A DNA stretch of 64,000 bases from Sorghum bicolor. Taxonomy: Eukaryota > Streptophyta > Magnoliopsida > Poales > Poaceae. Shown piece by piece: positions 36,801-47,518 of the stretch. The translations under genes were made by a program, and so were the position numbers. Where the stretch lies: positions 17,088,641-17,152,640 of the forward strand of contig NC_012878.2 in the NCBI RefSeq assembly GCF_000003195.3. The letters are read 5' to 3'. Below the pieces are notes generated by a model. That model was not told the DNA's origin, searched no databases, and was given only the letters and a program-made list of their open reading frames with translations. Position 1 is the stretch's first letter; each line of letters starts with the position of its first letter.

Positions 36801-36873
36801 TGTTGACGGTCCTTAAGTACTAAATTTAACAATCAGATAAACATGGAAAAGGATCAATATGCACCAAACATCT
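36801..36873 (+). repeat. ATH-3 3' LTR, first 73 bp
   Basis: TGTTGACGGTCCTTAAGTAC onward matches 26184-26256 closely and stops at CAAACATCT, where TAT-1 begins. Confidence 0.88.
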
Positions 36874-37975
36874 TGTCGGCGTCTAGACTCGTGGTCTAGA
36901 CACAAACGGGTGAGAGTATGCGTGACTACCTAAGCCTGGATGGTGATGCAAGTGAAACACAGAGGGTTTATACTGGTTTGGGCCTGGAATGCCCTACGTC
37001 CAGTGAGATCGGGGATCTGTATAGCCTTGCACCCAAAGGTGCTTGTATTAGGGGATACAAGCAGGTTGCGATAGAGGGCTAAGTCCCAAGTCTCGGCTTT
37101 GTGGTGGACAGAGTGCTGGTTGCTGCTCTGTGAGTAAATATGTTGGCCGTGTGTGTGTGAATTTGGTGAGCCTACCCTTAGTTGTGAGCCCTGGCTCCCC
37201 TTTTATAGCATCAAGGGGAGACAGGGATTTACATGAGTAGATTTCCCTCTACCGACTGAAAGAGCAACAGTCCCGACCCTGTAGGAGCTTGTCCACCCCG
37301 TCCTTGAAGCATGGCTGACAGCATGGCTGCTCCTGTGGAGGGTTACCGAGCCCTGTGGGAGTCGTGGGGGTCGAATCGATGACACTGCTGCCTGTCCTGT
37401 TAACAGTGGGAGAAGACAACAAATAGTGATGCTGATTAACCTTCCCATTCCTCTTTTACTGTGAGGCAGTACAACATAGTGAAAGAAGGTAAGGTCACAG
37501 TGTCCAGGGTGGTTGGAATAGTTGCCACCATGCCCTGCTGTGATATGGTAGTCACTGCGCCTGTCATGTCGACGGTACGGGCGTCGTGTGTCAGAAGCTT
37601 TCCCTCGATCTGGGGGGCGTCGTTTGGCGCCCGAGCCTAGGGGGGCGGTCGGGCGAGACGGAACTTACGTCCGAGGCCGAGGGGATCGGGCAAGGTGGTG
37701 TCTGCGTCCGAGCCTCTGGGGGTCGGTCGAGGCGGTGTCTGCGTCCGAGCCTCTAGGGGGTCGGGCGAGACGGAACTTACGCCCGAGGCCCATTGGGGTC
37801 GGGTAAGATGGTGTTTGCATCCGAGCCCTAGGGGGTCGGGCGTGCCGTGTTTGAGCTCGAGATTGGGGGAGTAGACGATCTGGGGCCCGTGCCCTATCGA
37901 TTCATGGATGACTTATTCTGTCTTTTGCATTTTTTATCGCTCTTATCTGGGTATCCCTTTTTATGGTACCCAACA
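36874..37975 (-). repeat. TAT-1 3' LTR
   Basis: 1102 bp. Read on the minus strand it starts TGTTGGGTACCATAAAAAGG and ends GCCGACA. The sequence abutting its start (37976-37993) is a purine tract on the minus strand (GGCTCGGGGGCTAC), so this is a 3' LTR. A TATAAAA box on minus is at 37207-37201. At 37630-37845 the LTR holds a tandem array of roughly 40-bp units (CCGAGCCTCTGGGGGTCGG type); the ORF at 37588-37806 is only this repeat. Confidence 0.75.
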
Positions 37976-38470
37976 GTAGCCCCCGAGCCTTTGAAGGGGT
38001 GAGATCATCTCTTCAAAGGTTTTCTTTAAAGGGACCATTGTTGATCGGGGACTTTTTAAATTTTCCTCCGGAGGGTGCGCGCGAGCGCACCCACTGGGTG
38101 TAGCCCCCGAGCCTTTTGGAGGAATGGTGTTATTCCTTTAAAGGCTTTTTACCCCTGAGTGATATGGTCGGGAGTATTGGAGGGATAGGTTGCGTGCTCT
38201 CTACACGTAGAGCCTGTTCCCATTATGCGAGGCAGCCCCCGTGCCCTTTCCCCTCAAGGGTCGATCAGGTTCTTCCTCGTCTTGTAGTTACGCCCCTCAT
38301 TCATCCTTTCGCTCAGAGGAGGGGTGGGTAGCATCGTACTACCCTCGATGGGCGAGTATCGACGTTCCCCTAGAGCTGCAGGCGGGTAAATCCAAGTGAA
38401 TGTCCGAGTCCCATTCGATAGGGGTCGGCTGGTGGCCCTATGGGCACATCTCAAAATACCCGAGGGCAGT
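37976..38470 (-). mobile_element. TAT-1 internal fragment with repeated PPT
   Basis: Non-coding part of a Tat-lineage element next to its 3' LTR. GTAGCCCCCGAGCCTTT (complement of a PPT) occurs at 37976 and again at about 38101, with a weaker copy near 38230. The element is cut at 38470 by ATH-4; the rest lies outside the window. Confidence 0.6.
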
Positions 38471-39701
38471 TGTTGATATTTGCGAATGCAATAAGGAATT
38501 GATCCGCAAGCACACGGATATCAGTGAGCACTTCACCCAAGAAATTATCCAGAGTATCGTATTTATTTTTTTACCACTAGGAGAAAGAGTGCATCTGACT
38601 AACCGGTCTATTACTACTAACCCTTTAGGCAACAAAGAATGTCTCTCGATGTGAGTGATAAATAGAGAAGACTGCAACCGTAGTCTCCTTCTAACCTTGG
38701 TAAGGATGATCTACTGTCCTATTGGGGAGGCTAACGGAATCTAGACACCACAAAGGATGTTCAACCCGCACCTATAAACCCTATCCTTCCTGCTAACGAG
38801 ATATGGTCTGCAAAGGTAACTCGGAAATGTCACGTTCCTCGCTACTACCACGGTCTAGCTAGTCAGGGAATATCTACGAGTACCCCAGCCTAAACACCAC
38901 GTTTACGCCAGCAATGATTACTCTAAACTCTACGCGAAGAGATTAAAGTAAACTCATAAACCATAAGAACAATAAAACAAGAACTTACTAGAATTTAGAA
39001 GTCGAAATACCGAAGAATCCTAGGAGCAAGCTTCGGGTTAGGAGAACTTGATCCCGCAGGTACAAGCTTGGAGTAGACACCGACAGGCCGGGCTTCCTCC
39101 AATCTACACCTCCACTCTATCTCTCTCAATCTAGTAGAAACTAGAAGATCTATTTCTACTTTACATTGGTTGCTAAGCCTAAAAAGAAATATTAATTAGA
39201 GAAGAGGTTTTCCTTCGAGGGCACCCCTCAATCTCTATGATAACTTCCTCTCTTCTCTAGGGGCCAGGGGTCTCCTTATATAGTCCTCCTCCTCTATGCA
39301 TTTTTGGGTCGGTAGGCGAGGTGGTACTACGTTATTCTTGATCCAATAGGTCGGTGGAACAACGTGTGCGAAGAGAGTCCTGAAAGACTTCCAGCAGGGG
39401 GCAGGCGCCCAGGTCACCAGGGCGGGCGCCCTGGGCCTGGCCCCTTTCGGCCTCTGCTTTCTTCCCGTGGCTTCTGGAGTCTTCTAGATGGTAGAAAATC
39501 GCGCGGTGCGTTGATATCTCTATGCAATCCCGACATGTGGGCCTTTCTTCCTTATTTCCTGATAACCCCCTGCAGAAACAGATAAACAACAAAACTCGTG
39601 GAATTCTGTCAGATCAAACCCTAATTCTAGGTGTTGGTTGCATATTGGTCCTTTCTCTTGTTTATTTAATAATTAAAATTGATACTTAAGAACCGTCAAC
39701 A
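38471..39701 (-). repeat. ATH-4 3' LTR
   Basis: 1231 bp; on minus it starts TGTTGACGGTTCTTAAGTAT and ends ATATCAACA. The PPT-like AGTATGGGGGTATT (minus, 39715-39702) abuts it. GC boxes lie at 39399-39431, and TATATAA on minus at 39282-39276. Confidence 0.85.
39399..39431 (-). promoter_or_regulatory. Twin GC box, ATH-4 LTR
   Basis: On minus: GGGCGCCCGCCC (39431-39420) and GGGCGCCTGCCC (39410-39399), 9 bp apart, about 116 bp before TATATAA. Confidence 0.5.
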
Positions 39702-41011
39702 AATACCCCCATACTTAGGCTTTTACTCGTCCTCGAGAAAAGGATGGTTAAGAACAATATTTGGGGTGAAACATTTTAAAACATTCTTTTCATAACTACA
39801 GGGTGTTAAAATTCCACTGTGTACTATAGTCAGGGAAGTATATAGTTAAGAGTAAAGATCCTTTCTTCTCAATCCTGTCACTTGGGGTTTTTGTATATTT
39901 TTGAAAGAAAGTTAGCATACCTTTTATCCTCATAGGTTCTCTCAGATCACTCATTATCTTTCATATATCTCACTGTGGTTGTTTTAATTTGCAAAAATTC
40001 TCAAGCATACTTACTTTGTATTTATTGCCTGATCAAAACGGGATCCGAGGAGGGGAATGTCATACTCTTAGATCAAAGACTTTGGAAGTTAAAATCTTTG
40101 TCAACTCTTGCTGGCATATTGCTTTTTAGAGGGACCATGGGCTATAATTTTCTCTCTTTTCTTTTTTTTAAGTGGATACCGAGGTACCCCTAATTCTACT
40201 GCTGGACGCTTGTCCATTTTTTTCTGCGAGGTTGTCGAGCACTTGCTCCTTTTTATTTCCTCGAAATATCTTTATTTTTGCATAGCCCATGCCTCTAATG
40301 CAATAATACTTCGGAAGAGTGAATCTTTCTGAATTAATGTCTTGATCTTAGGAGCATGATAAATCTCTCAACAAGGGTCTACTCATTTTGAACAAACTCA
40401 ATACAGAGTAGATAGCTTTTATAATCATAATTAATATTTTCAGTTTTATCAGGCATAAAACACTGAGGATGGTAGCTAGAATTTTGAAGATTTTGAAATA
40501 AATTCTCCAAGCAACAATGATATCAAGAATAAGAAACTCATACTGTACCATCTCATATTCCATACTGTCTTAAGTAACACAGGGTTTTAAAATGATTTTT
40601 TTCGATAATTGCAAGTTTCAGGAAATATCACAGAGTGAGATTAATCACATTTAGAAACATTTTAAGCTTTTTAATTTATCATGTCGGAAACAATATTCTG
40701 CATAATCCAGATATATGTATGTGTAAAGTAAAGTGTGCAGAGTGTGTACCTGAATCGTGGAGTGGTGTAGTCGGAGTGTATTTGGCATGTTGTGGGATCT
40801 CCCCCATACTTGTTTTCTGCTTTCTTGCACAAAAATAAAGTAGAGACACACAAGACATAATAATAATAATAATACTCTTTATTAATCTTGAGGCATTTAT
40901 TACAAAAGACTAGTAGTAAACTGATAGCAAACTGATGATAATAGTAAACCTAAACCAAATTTAAAGATAGATAACTAAGATGCATTTGCCTCAAGGTCTA
41001 ATCTAGATAAC
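39702..41011 (-). other. ATH-4 3' non-coding region with hairpins
   Basis: No gene. On minus, an outer stem CGAGG/CCTCG (40263-40259 and 40231-40227) encloses GAGC-AAGT-GCTC (40248-40237). GGAC-AAGC-GTCC follows (40215-40204), then AGTAGAATTAGGGGTACC. An (AAT)n microsatellite is near 40858-40875. Confidence 0.7.
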
Positions 41012-41641
41012 TTAGCGGCGCTCTAATTCCTTAATCTTCTTATTGGCACTGGCAAGATCCTGCCTAAGGCCTAGTATAACAGTGTTGTGGTTAGAGAGCT
41101 GCCTAGTGAAGGAATTAATCGAGGACTGAAGGTCTATGATAACTCTGTCTAGTCTGCGAATGTCCTCATCAATATCCATTATAGTTTTACGACGCTTGGG
41201 AGGTGTCTCAAAAGCATTGAGAGCGTGCTTTGGGGCTGCCTTTGGCGGGATGAAACAGACTTTGGCTGCTCTAATCCCTTCGAAGTAAGGCCTCTCCTCC
41301 TCCGTAGTGTAGCGAATACTTCTGATCTCACCGCTCCGGATGGTCTTGACTCCAACGACCTTCTCATTGGGTCTAGGTGGAAGGATCCTTGTGCCGGTTG
41401 GCACCTTGATGGTGGTCTTCGTCTTGGATGATGATTCCTTGAGGAGTAGGGGTTGTGGCGGTGCGGTGAGAACTGGTTGAGCATGATAAGATTGGGTGGA
41501 GCTGCGTTGGCGTAATGGCATGGCTTCTAGCTGTCGCTCTGTGTTGGCCGGGACGAGAGCACGGGCATCGGGGTCTTCCACAGGCTCCATGTTGAGGTTG
41601 AAGGGGACGACTTCCCAATCATCGTGGAACTTCTCGGCCAT
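41012..41641 (-). CDS. Third ORF of ATH-4, 209 aa, coiled-coil C-terminus
   Basis: An intact frame from ATG at 41641 to 41012, lying between integrase and 3' LTR. The N-terminal half is Pro/Ser-rich with basic patches (PPKRRKTIMDIDED). The last 50 residues form a heptad-like coil (RRLDRVIIDLQSSINSFTRQ through LASANKKIKELERR). It is not similar to the third ORF of ATH-3, although it occupies the same place. A TATA-like TATATAA (minus, 41737-41731) lies about 90 bp upstream of the ATG. I recognise no domain; a nuclear DNA- or RNA-associated role is speculation. Confidence 0.55.
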   Translation of the reverse strand: MAEKFHDDWEVVPFNLNMEPVEDPDARALVPANTERQLEAMPLRQRSSTQSYHAQPVLTAPPQPLLLKESSSKTKTTIKVPTGTRILPPRPNEKVVGVKTIRSGEIRSIRYTTEEERPYFEGIRAAKVCFIPPKAAPKHALNAFETPPKRRKTIMDIDEDIRRLDRVIIDLQSSINSFTRQLSNHNTVILGLRQDLASANKKIKELERR

Positions 41642-42138
41642 TGGAGCAGCAAGGAACTAATCAAGCTCTAATTGAAGAAGAAGAGAAGGCTTGATAGGTT
41701 GGTGTTTGAAAACTGATGTCAGGGGTCTGTTTATATAGGGGTCAAAAACTGCCTCTATGGGTTGTTCAGGTTGCTCCCGTCGATGTGCGTGCGAAACTTT
41801 CCATCTAAGGGGTTATTCGGATTATCATAAGTGCATTTTCCATAACAGAGAAAATCGGGACCGAGGGGGAACAGGAGCTGGGCGCCCGCCCACCTGATCT
41901 GGGCGCCCGCCCTCTCTCTGGCCCCTCTGTGGGCCCACTTTCTCGAGCGTGTTTCTAGATGTAAAACTATTTACAAAAATATATATATGACCCAAAAACA
42001 TCAGACTAAAAAGGTCGGGCTCTAATTCTCCATGGGAAGGTAAAGATGGACTACGTATATTTCTTCTAATTCTTTATTGGGTTCTAAAAATAATTTAAGA
42101 CGTTGGCCATTTACCTTGAATAACGTACCTTCGTCATT
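41642..42138 (-). promoter_or_regulatory. ATH-4 internal promoter-like region
   Basis: Non-coding spacer between integrase and the third ORF. It holds twin GC boxes at 41880-41912 and TATATAA on minus at 41737-41731, 142 bp from the nearer box. The residual integrase C-terminus continues for about 100 bp past the stop at 42139. Confidence 0.45.
41880..41912 (-). promoter_or_regulatory. Twin GC box upstream of ATH-4 third ORF
   Basis: GGGCGCCCGCCC at 41880-41891 and 41901-41912 (both perfect, read on +) with the 9-bp spacer acctgatct. Relative to the minus-strand ORF the boxes are inverted compared with those in LTRs. Confidence 0.5.
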
Positions 42139-43749
42139 CTATAGTGTGATAGCTCCGTGGGATGATGAATTAATTACCTTGAATGGTCCTTCCCATTTGC
42201 TCCGGAGTTTTCCATGCCCGAAAAGCTTCACCCTGGAATTAAAAAGTAATACCTTGTCTCCGGGTGTGAACTCCTTCTTGATTCTCTTGTCATGCCACCT
42301 TTTGACTCTTTCCTTGTAGATCTTCGAATTATGATATGCTTTCTCTCGCCATTCTTCCAATTCTGATAATTGCATTCTTCTATAGTCTTCAGCAACATCT
42401 AGGTCCATATTCCATCTCTTTATGGCCCAGTGTGCTTTGAATTCTAGTTCAACAGGTAGATGGCGAGTCTTCCCGTACACCAATTGGTATGGAGACATTC
42501 CAATTGGGGTCTTGTATGTTGTCCGGTATGCCCAGAGTGCATCGGGTAACTTGTCTTTCCATGCCGTTCCCATTTCATTTACTGTCTTCTGAAGAATATT
42601 CTTGATTTGCTTGTTGGAAGTCTCTGCTTGGCCACTTGTCTGAGGATGATAGGGAGTAGCGACGTTGTGATGGATTCCATGTTTTGATAGATATTGCTTG
42701 AAGCGTTTGGCGATGAAGTGTGCTCCTCCATCACTTATCACTACTCTGGGGACTCCAAATCTTGGAAATATAATTTCTTCAAACATCCTCTTTGAACTGA
42801 TATTGTCGGCATGCTTGCAAGGTAATGCCTCTACCCATTTGGAGACATAGTCAACTGCCACCAAGATGTACTCGCACTTCTTTGATGGAGGAAATGGTCC
42901 CATGTAGTCTCTTCCCCATACATCAAAGAGCTCAATCTGAAGGTTGTTGGTGAGTGGCATTGCATCCCTTGTATTTATGTTTCCGTGTCTTTGACATGGC
43001 CCACATCTTCTGATATATTGCTTCATATCTTCATACATTGTAGGCCAGTAGAATCTACACTGCCAGATCTTTGAGTGTGTACGGAATGCTCCATAGTGAC
43101 CTCCATATGGTGATGAATGGCATCTGTCGATGATCTTCTATCCTTCCTCAGTGGTCACACACCTCCTGAGTAAGCCATCGGAGCATACTAGGAAGAGGTA
43201 TGTCTCATCCCATATATGTGAACGACTTTCTTGAATAAGCTTCTTCTTGTTTGCTCCTGGTGGTACATACCATGAAACCATAAAATTAACAATATCTGCA
43301 TACCAGGGGTCAGACCTGTTAATCCCGTAGAGCATGTCGTCCCAGAGTGAATCATTGATGGGGGGTTTCCTGTGGACTCTTAAATTACATTATAGACAAG
43401 TGATCAGCTATAGAATTTTCTACTCCCTTTTTATCTTTTATTTCTAAGTCAAATTCTTGGAGTAATAAGATCCATCTAATCAAGCGAGGTTTAGCATCTT
43501 TCTTAATGAGCAAATATTTTAGTGCCGCATGATCAGTGTAAACAATTATTTTAGCTCCAACTAAATAAGATCTAAATTTATCAATGGCAAAGACAACAGC
43601 CAGAAGCTCTTTTTCAGTGGTTGCATAGTTAAGTTGAGCTCCTGTCAAAGTGTTACTGGCATAAGCAATTGCATGATGCTTCTTATTTTTAGTTTGTCCC
43701 AATACTGCCCCCACAGCATAATCACTGGCATCACACATAATTTCAAAGG
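42139..43749 (-). pseudogene. ATH-4 RNase H and integrase
   Basis: The first part (43749-43385) is the RNase H region after RT ([24 protein letters not shown]). A frameshift near 43385 leads into the integrase. Its zinc-binding part spans [11 protein letters not shown] and CGPCQRHG. The core has the catalytic Asp in [12 protein letters not shown], Asp in ISDGGAHF and Glu in [12 protein letters not shown]. In-frame TAG codons stand at 43140-43138 and 42141-42139 where Gln would fit. The reading frame at 43749 joins the RT frame at 61209 exactly if ATH-5 and one target duplication are ignored. Confidence 0.88.
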
Positions 43750-43754
43750 GTAAT
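43750..43754. repeat. ATH-5 target site duplication, left
   Basis: GTAAT; identical to 61209-61213. Confidence 0.95.
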
Positions 43755-45052
43755 TGTTGACGGTCCTTAAGTATCAAATTTAATTAACAAATAAATAAAG
43801 AAAAGGATCCAAATGAAATCAACATCTAGACTTAGGGTTTTATCTGACAGAATTCCACGAGTTTTGGTGTTTGTCTATTGCTGCAGGGGGTTATCAGGAA
43901 ATACGGAAGAAAGGCCCACATGTCGGGATTACGTAAAGATATTAACGTGCCGCGCAATTATCTTACATCTAGAAGACTCCAGAAGCCACGAGACCGAATC
44001 GGAGGCGAAACGGGGCCAGACCCTGGGCGCCCGCCCAGTTGGTCAGGGCGCCCGCCCTGCCTCTGAGTCCAATCAGGACTCTGCTTCGTGGGAGATCTCC
44101 ACCGACCTAAAGGATGAATCTAAACCATACAATCTATGTCGGTTTGATCCAATGGCCCATATTCACTTGAAGGGACTATAAAACCAGACCCCCTGGCCCC
44201 TGGAGGAGGGAGCCTCTCAACCCTAATTCATTGTTCTTCAAGGGAGAAGAAGCCCCTGATCAAGATTAGAGCCACCACATCAATTAGATATCTAGATTAG
44301 CATAGCTACATAGGATTAGAACTAGAAGGAGTCAATCTTCGATTAGTTTCCGGATCTGTCAAGAGGATTCTTGGTAATTCTCTAATTGTGCTTCTAATTG
44401 CTTTCTAATTATCTTTCTTCTTCAATATTATGAATATGACTTTGTTCTACTTCAATATATTGCTTATGACTTTGCTCTACTTGCTTATATTCAAGATTAT
44501 ATTGTTCTTAGTTTATCATAGTTATGTACTTGGCTTAGTTAGATTGGATCTATATACATGATTAGGATCGTATAGCGTTTATCCATCGGATCCATGGGTA
44601 AATGATAGATATTGTGTAGGCGTGGTGCTTATACCATATTTATCTGCGATTGTACCCAATATGCCAGATCGTGGGGTAGTTCGTGATAGTGACAGCTTCA
44701 TTGATTCTTATATAGTCCCCCTCTCGTGTATTGGGCTGGCAGAGCAACATTATTACAGGGGAGTGATTGCTATGTTTCTCATATTCCTTGCTAATATCAC
44801 TATGCATGGGCGTAGTCTTGTCTCGCAATGATTGCTAAGTATGCTTGCACTAACTATGATAATGCTAGACTATATAGTTGAGAATAACTTAGGGAATATT
44901 CTTGTAGTTCGTTCTAATACCATGCTAATGACTTTCTAGAGTATCTAATTGAGGTGCTTATCATATTTATTATGTGGCTAGATCAGATTAGTTATCCTTG
45001 TCACTATTATTATTTCATATATCTTTTATGTGACACTTATCCCTGTATGATG
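43755..45052 (+). repeat. ATH-5 5' LTR, first segment
   Basis: Matches 59555-60852 with roughly two dozen differences. Contains GC boxes (44025-44057) and TATAAAA (44177-44183). Continues at 54300-54650 beyond TAT-2. Confidence 0.93.
44025..44057 (+). promoter_or_regulatory. Twin GC box, ATH-5 5' LTR
   Basis: Two perfect GGGCGCCCGCCC boxes (44025-44036, 44046-44057), spacer agttggtca, 119 bp before TATAAAA. Confidence 0.5.
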
Positions 45053-45092
45053 TGTCGACCGGTGCACAGTGTATGTATCACTGGCACCGGGG

Positions 45093-47241
45093 ATGGAAAA
45101 TCCTGCGGGAGAGGACCCGCCAGAGGAGGACGCTGCTCGGTGTACTCATTACACCAGCAGTGAAGAGGACCAAGCCCGCCCCATCCCGACCTCCGAGGAG
45201 AGGGTAGCGGGGAAGAGGCCATTGCCAGCAGATCCTTTGCCGGCGGATGTTCCGGCGGAGAGCAGCCAAGCACCGAAGCGTCGTCGGCTCGTGCGGATCG
45301 TTGACGACGACGACGACGACGAGGAGGCTGCGCCGTCGTTGGTCCGACGGCCCCGGGGTCGCCCAGATAATGCGCCGGCCGCTACTGATCGAGTGGCCGG
45401 CGATGCCCCTGCACCGCAAGTTGTCGAGACGGGGGCGCAGGTGCCGGCCGGCCGGGTGAGGAGGAGGTTCACCGCCACCCACCGTCGATCAGACCTGTAA
45501 GTGTTCGACTTACGTATTTTTGGACTCCTCTTTGATTTTTTTTTTTGAAATTTGACTTTTGTTCCTGTAGTGCGGCGTCGGATGTCGACCCTGGCCAGGT
45601 TGCCAGCCAAGGGATGGGCGAGCCTGCCCGCGGTTCTGGGGATGCGGCCCCCCAGACCACAGAGCAGCCAACAGTTGCAGTCGCGCCTGGGAGCACCGAG
45701 GGGCTCCCGAGCGCAGCACCGACTACGACAAGAAGCCCGACCAGGGCTGGAGAGGCTCCCCCAACTGACTCCTCAGAGAAGGGAAGATCTCCGACCGCTC
45801 CTCCTGCCGGGGGGAGTGAAGTCCCCACGCCGCCCCGAGCAGGAGCCTCCTCTGCTGCGGGCTCCCCAGGTCTGGTCCAAGGGCCAGTAATACCTGGGAC
45901 CACCACCGGGGGTGACGCAGCACAGGAGGAGGAAACCCGGGCGGCCTCCGATGATGAGGTGGAAGAGATCGAGGGTCGTCCCCGTGATGGCCGCCAACAC
46001 GTGTATGTGTGGCGCCAACGCGGGGATCACTTCATCGGGCATGAGGAGCTCGCCGAGACCGAAGAGGCTGCCAGGGTGGAGCGCGCGGCCAAGCGCCTCG
46101 TCGACGAAGTCAAGGTAAGCGGCTTTTTGCACTGCTGCACATTCTTTTGCCTTGTCTTGCATGGTCGTTATATGCTTGCTTTGTAGGACGCAATGAAAAC
46201 GGCAAAGTACCGGAAACGGTGCTTTGACCAGATAGAAGGCGTCATGGCCGAGAACAAGGCCCTTGCCGCGGAGGTAGACCGGTTGCGGGCGGAGGTCGGG
46301 GAGAAGGTGGTCGAGATGAGTGCCGAAAAGGAGCGTCGTCTCGACCTCGCTCGTCGTTTGGCCGACCAGTACCGGCTGCAAGAAGGTTAGTCACACGCTC
46401 CGAGCAGCTTCGCGTACTTGTATAGTTTGCTTTGCTGACCAGTTTAGGATTCACGCAGACTTGGAGGAGGAGGTGGCGAGCCTCCAACAAGAGAAGGAGC
46501 AGCTCAGCCAACAGCTCGCCGGTGCGCTGGAGTCCGGGCGGCGAGCAGAAGAGGAATTGGGTCGAAAAGACCGGGAGCTATCTGGTAATGGGTGCCGCCT
46601 TGTTGGTTGCTGCCTGCCCCTTTGTTTGTTTGGTATGCCGAAAATAACGCTTCGTTTTGTTTGCAGTGCTCAAGGTTAACGCCAAAAGGCACCTGGATGA
46701 TCTGATCAAGGACCGGGACTCCTGGAAGGCCAACTGTTGCAGGATCTGGAAAGGAGTGTCCCCGGTCCTAGACCTGATCAGTCCCGAGCTCCCGGAGAGC
46801 CAGCCCCGCGCGCCGCAGTTGACCCCGGTCGAGAAGGCGCAACGGGCGTGGGACTGGCTCCAGCAGTTTGTGAAGGACGCCGGGGAGTTTGCCGGGGCGC
46901 ACGTCCTCAGCATGGTGCGCGCCCACTACCCCCTGGTCGACTTGAGCAGGCTGGAGGAGGGGTACCCAAAGGAAGTCGGCCCACAGGAAGCGGACGAACT
47001 TCGGGGTAGTCTGCTGGACTTGTCGTCGACAGTGATCGGCGACATCAATCTGTGCGGAACGGCCACTCCTCCAGACCAGCCGAGCTCAGATAGGTCGGCC
47101 AGGGAGTTGTCGGGCGCGTCCGTTGCTGGAGATGGGCGGTCGACGCCTGCGGTCTCGACCAGCCAGGCGCCGGTGGCCCCGACCCCTTCGTCCGGGCAGC
47201 AGGGCCAGGCGGGTGATCAGCCCGAGGAGCTAGGCCAATAA
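45093..47241 (+). CDS. Spliced antisense accessory gene of TAT-2 (five exons, 615 aa)
   Basis: Exons 45093-45496, 45571-46114, 46187-46385, 46459-46584 and 46667-47241 are joined by GT-AG introns of 72-82 nt. Their phases agree and give 616 codons including the TAA. Exon 1 is acidic with a likely nuclear signal (PKRRRLVRI) beside a poly-Asp run. Exon 2 is Pro/Ala/Gly-rich. Exons 3 and 4 form a long coiled coil (AENKALAAEVDRLRAEV, EEEVASLQQEKEQLSQQL). Exon 5 has a Trp-containing globular part (KAQRAWDWLQQFVKDAG, SMVRAHYPLVDLSRLEEGYP) and a Pro/Ser-rich tail. AATAAA occurs at the stop and at 47313-47318. Antisense extra ORFs between pol and the 3' LTR are known in some Tat lineages. The frame is open upstream to the broken left end, so N-terminal exons may be lost. 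Confidence 0.75.
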
Positions 47242-47518
47242 AGTAGTCTATAGGAATAGACTAGTATCTGCCCGTCAGGGTATTTACTGTAAACTTTGTA
47301 TGTAAAGTTTGTAATAAAGTTTTCTTTTTGTCATGACTGTTGTTTTGAGCGCTGTAAAAATATCTGAGTGACGTGTCACCGTATTTGTCTTGGTTGTCGC
47401 CAAGAGCATCCATTGCAGGAGTTTTGCCGAGTGCTGTGTATGACAAGGTATAGGCGAAAAATAGAGAATTTCATTATCAAAAACTATAAGATACTTACAA
47501 AAGAAAGTCATTAAAACT
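47242..47518. other. Intergenic gap between convergent genes of TAT-2
   Basis: Non-coding; holds the likely polyadenylation signal AATAAA of the antisense gene at 47313-47318. The integrase frame ends at 47519 on the other strand. Confidence 0.6.

Larger units (their letters stand above)
26184..36873 (+). mobile_element. ATH-3, Athila-like LTR retrotransposon without pol
   Basis: Order: 5' LTR (26184-27688), primer site, gag-protease, internal GC boxes, third ORF, hairpin-rich 3' region, PPT (36786-36800) and the first 73 bp of the 3' LTR (36801-36873). It has no RT or integrase. A solo LTR interrupts it at 31443-34288 and TAT-1 interrupts its 3' LTR at 36874. It is itself inserted in the ATH-2 LTR. 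Confidence 0.85.

Noticed and set aside
36874..38470. A solo LTR of TAT-1 with complete ends
   Set aside because: A PPT and internal sequence follow the LTR on its upstream side, so it is the 3' part of a longer element cut by ATH-4.
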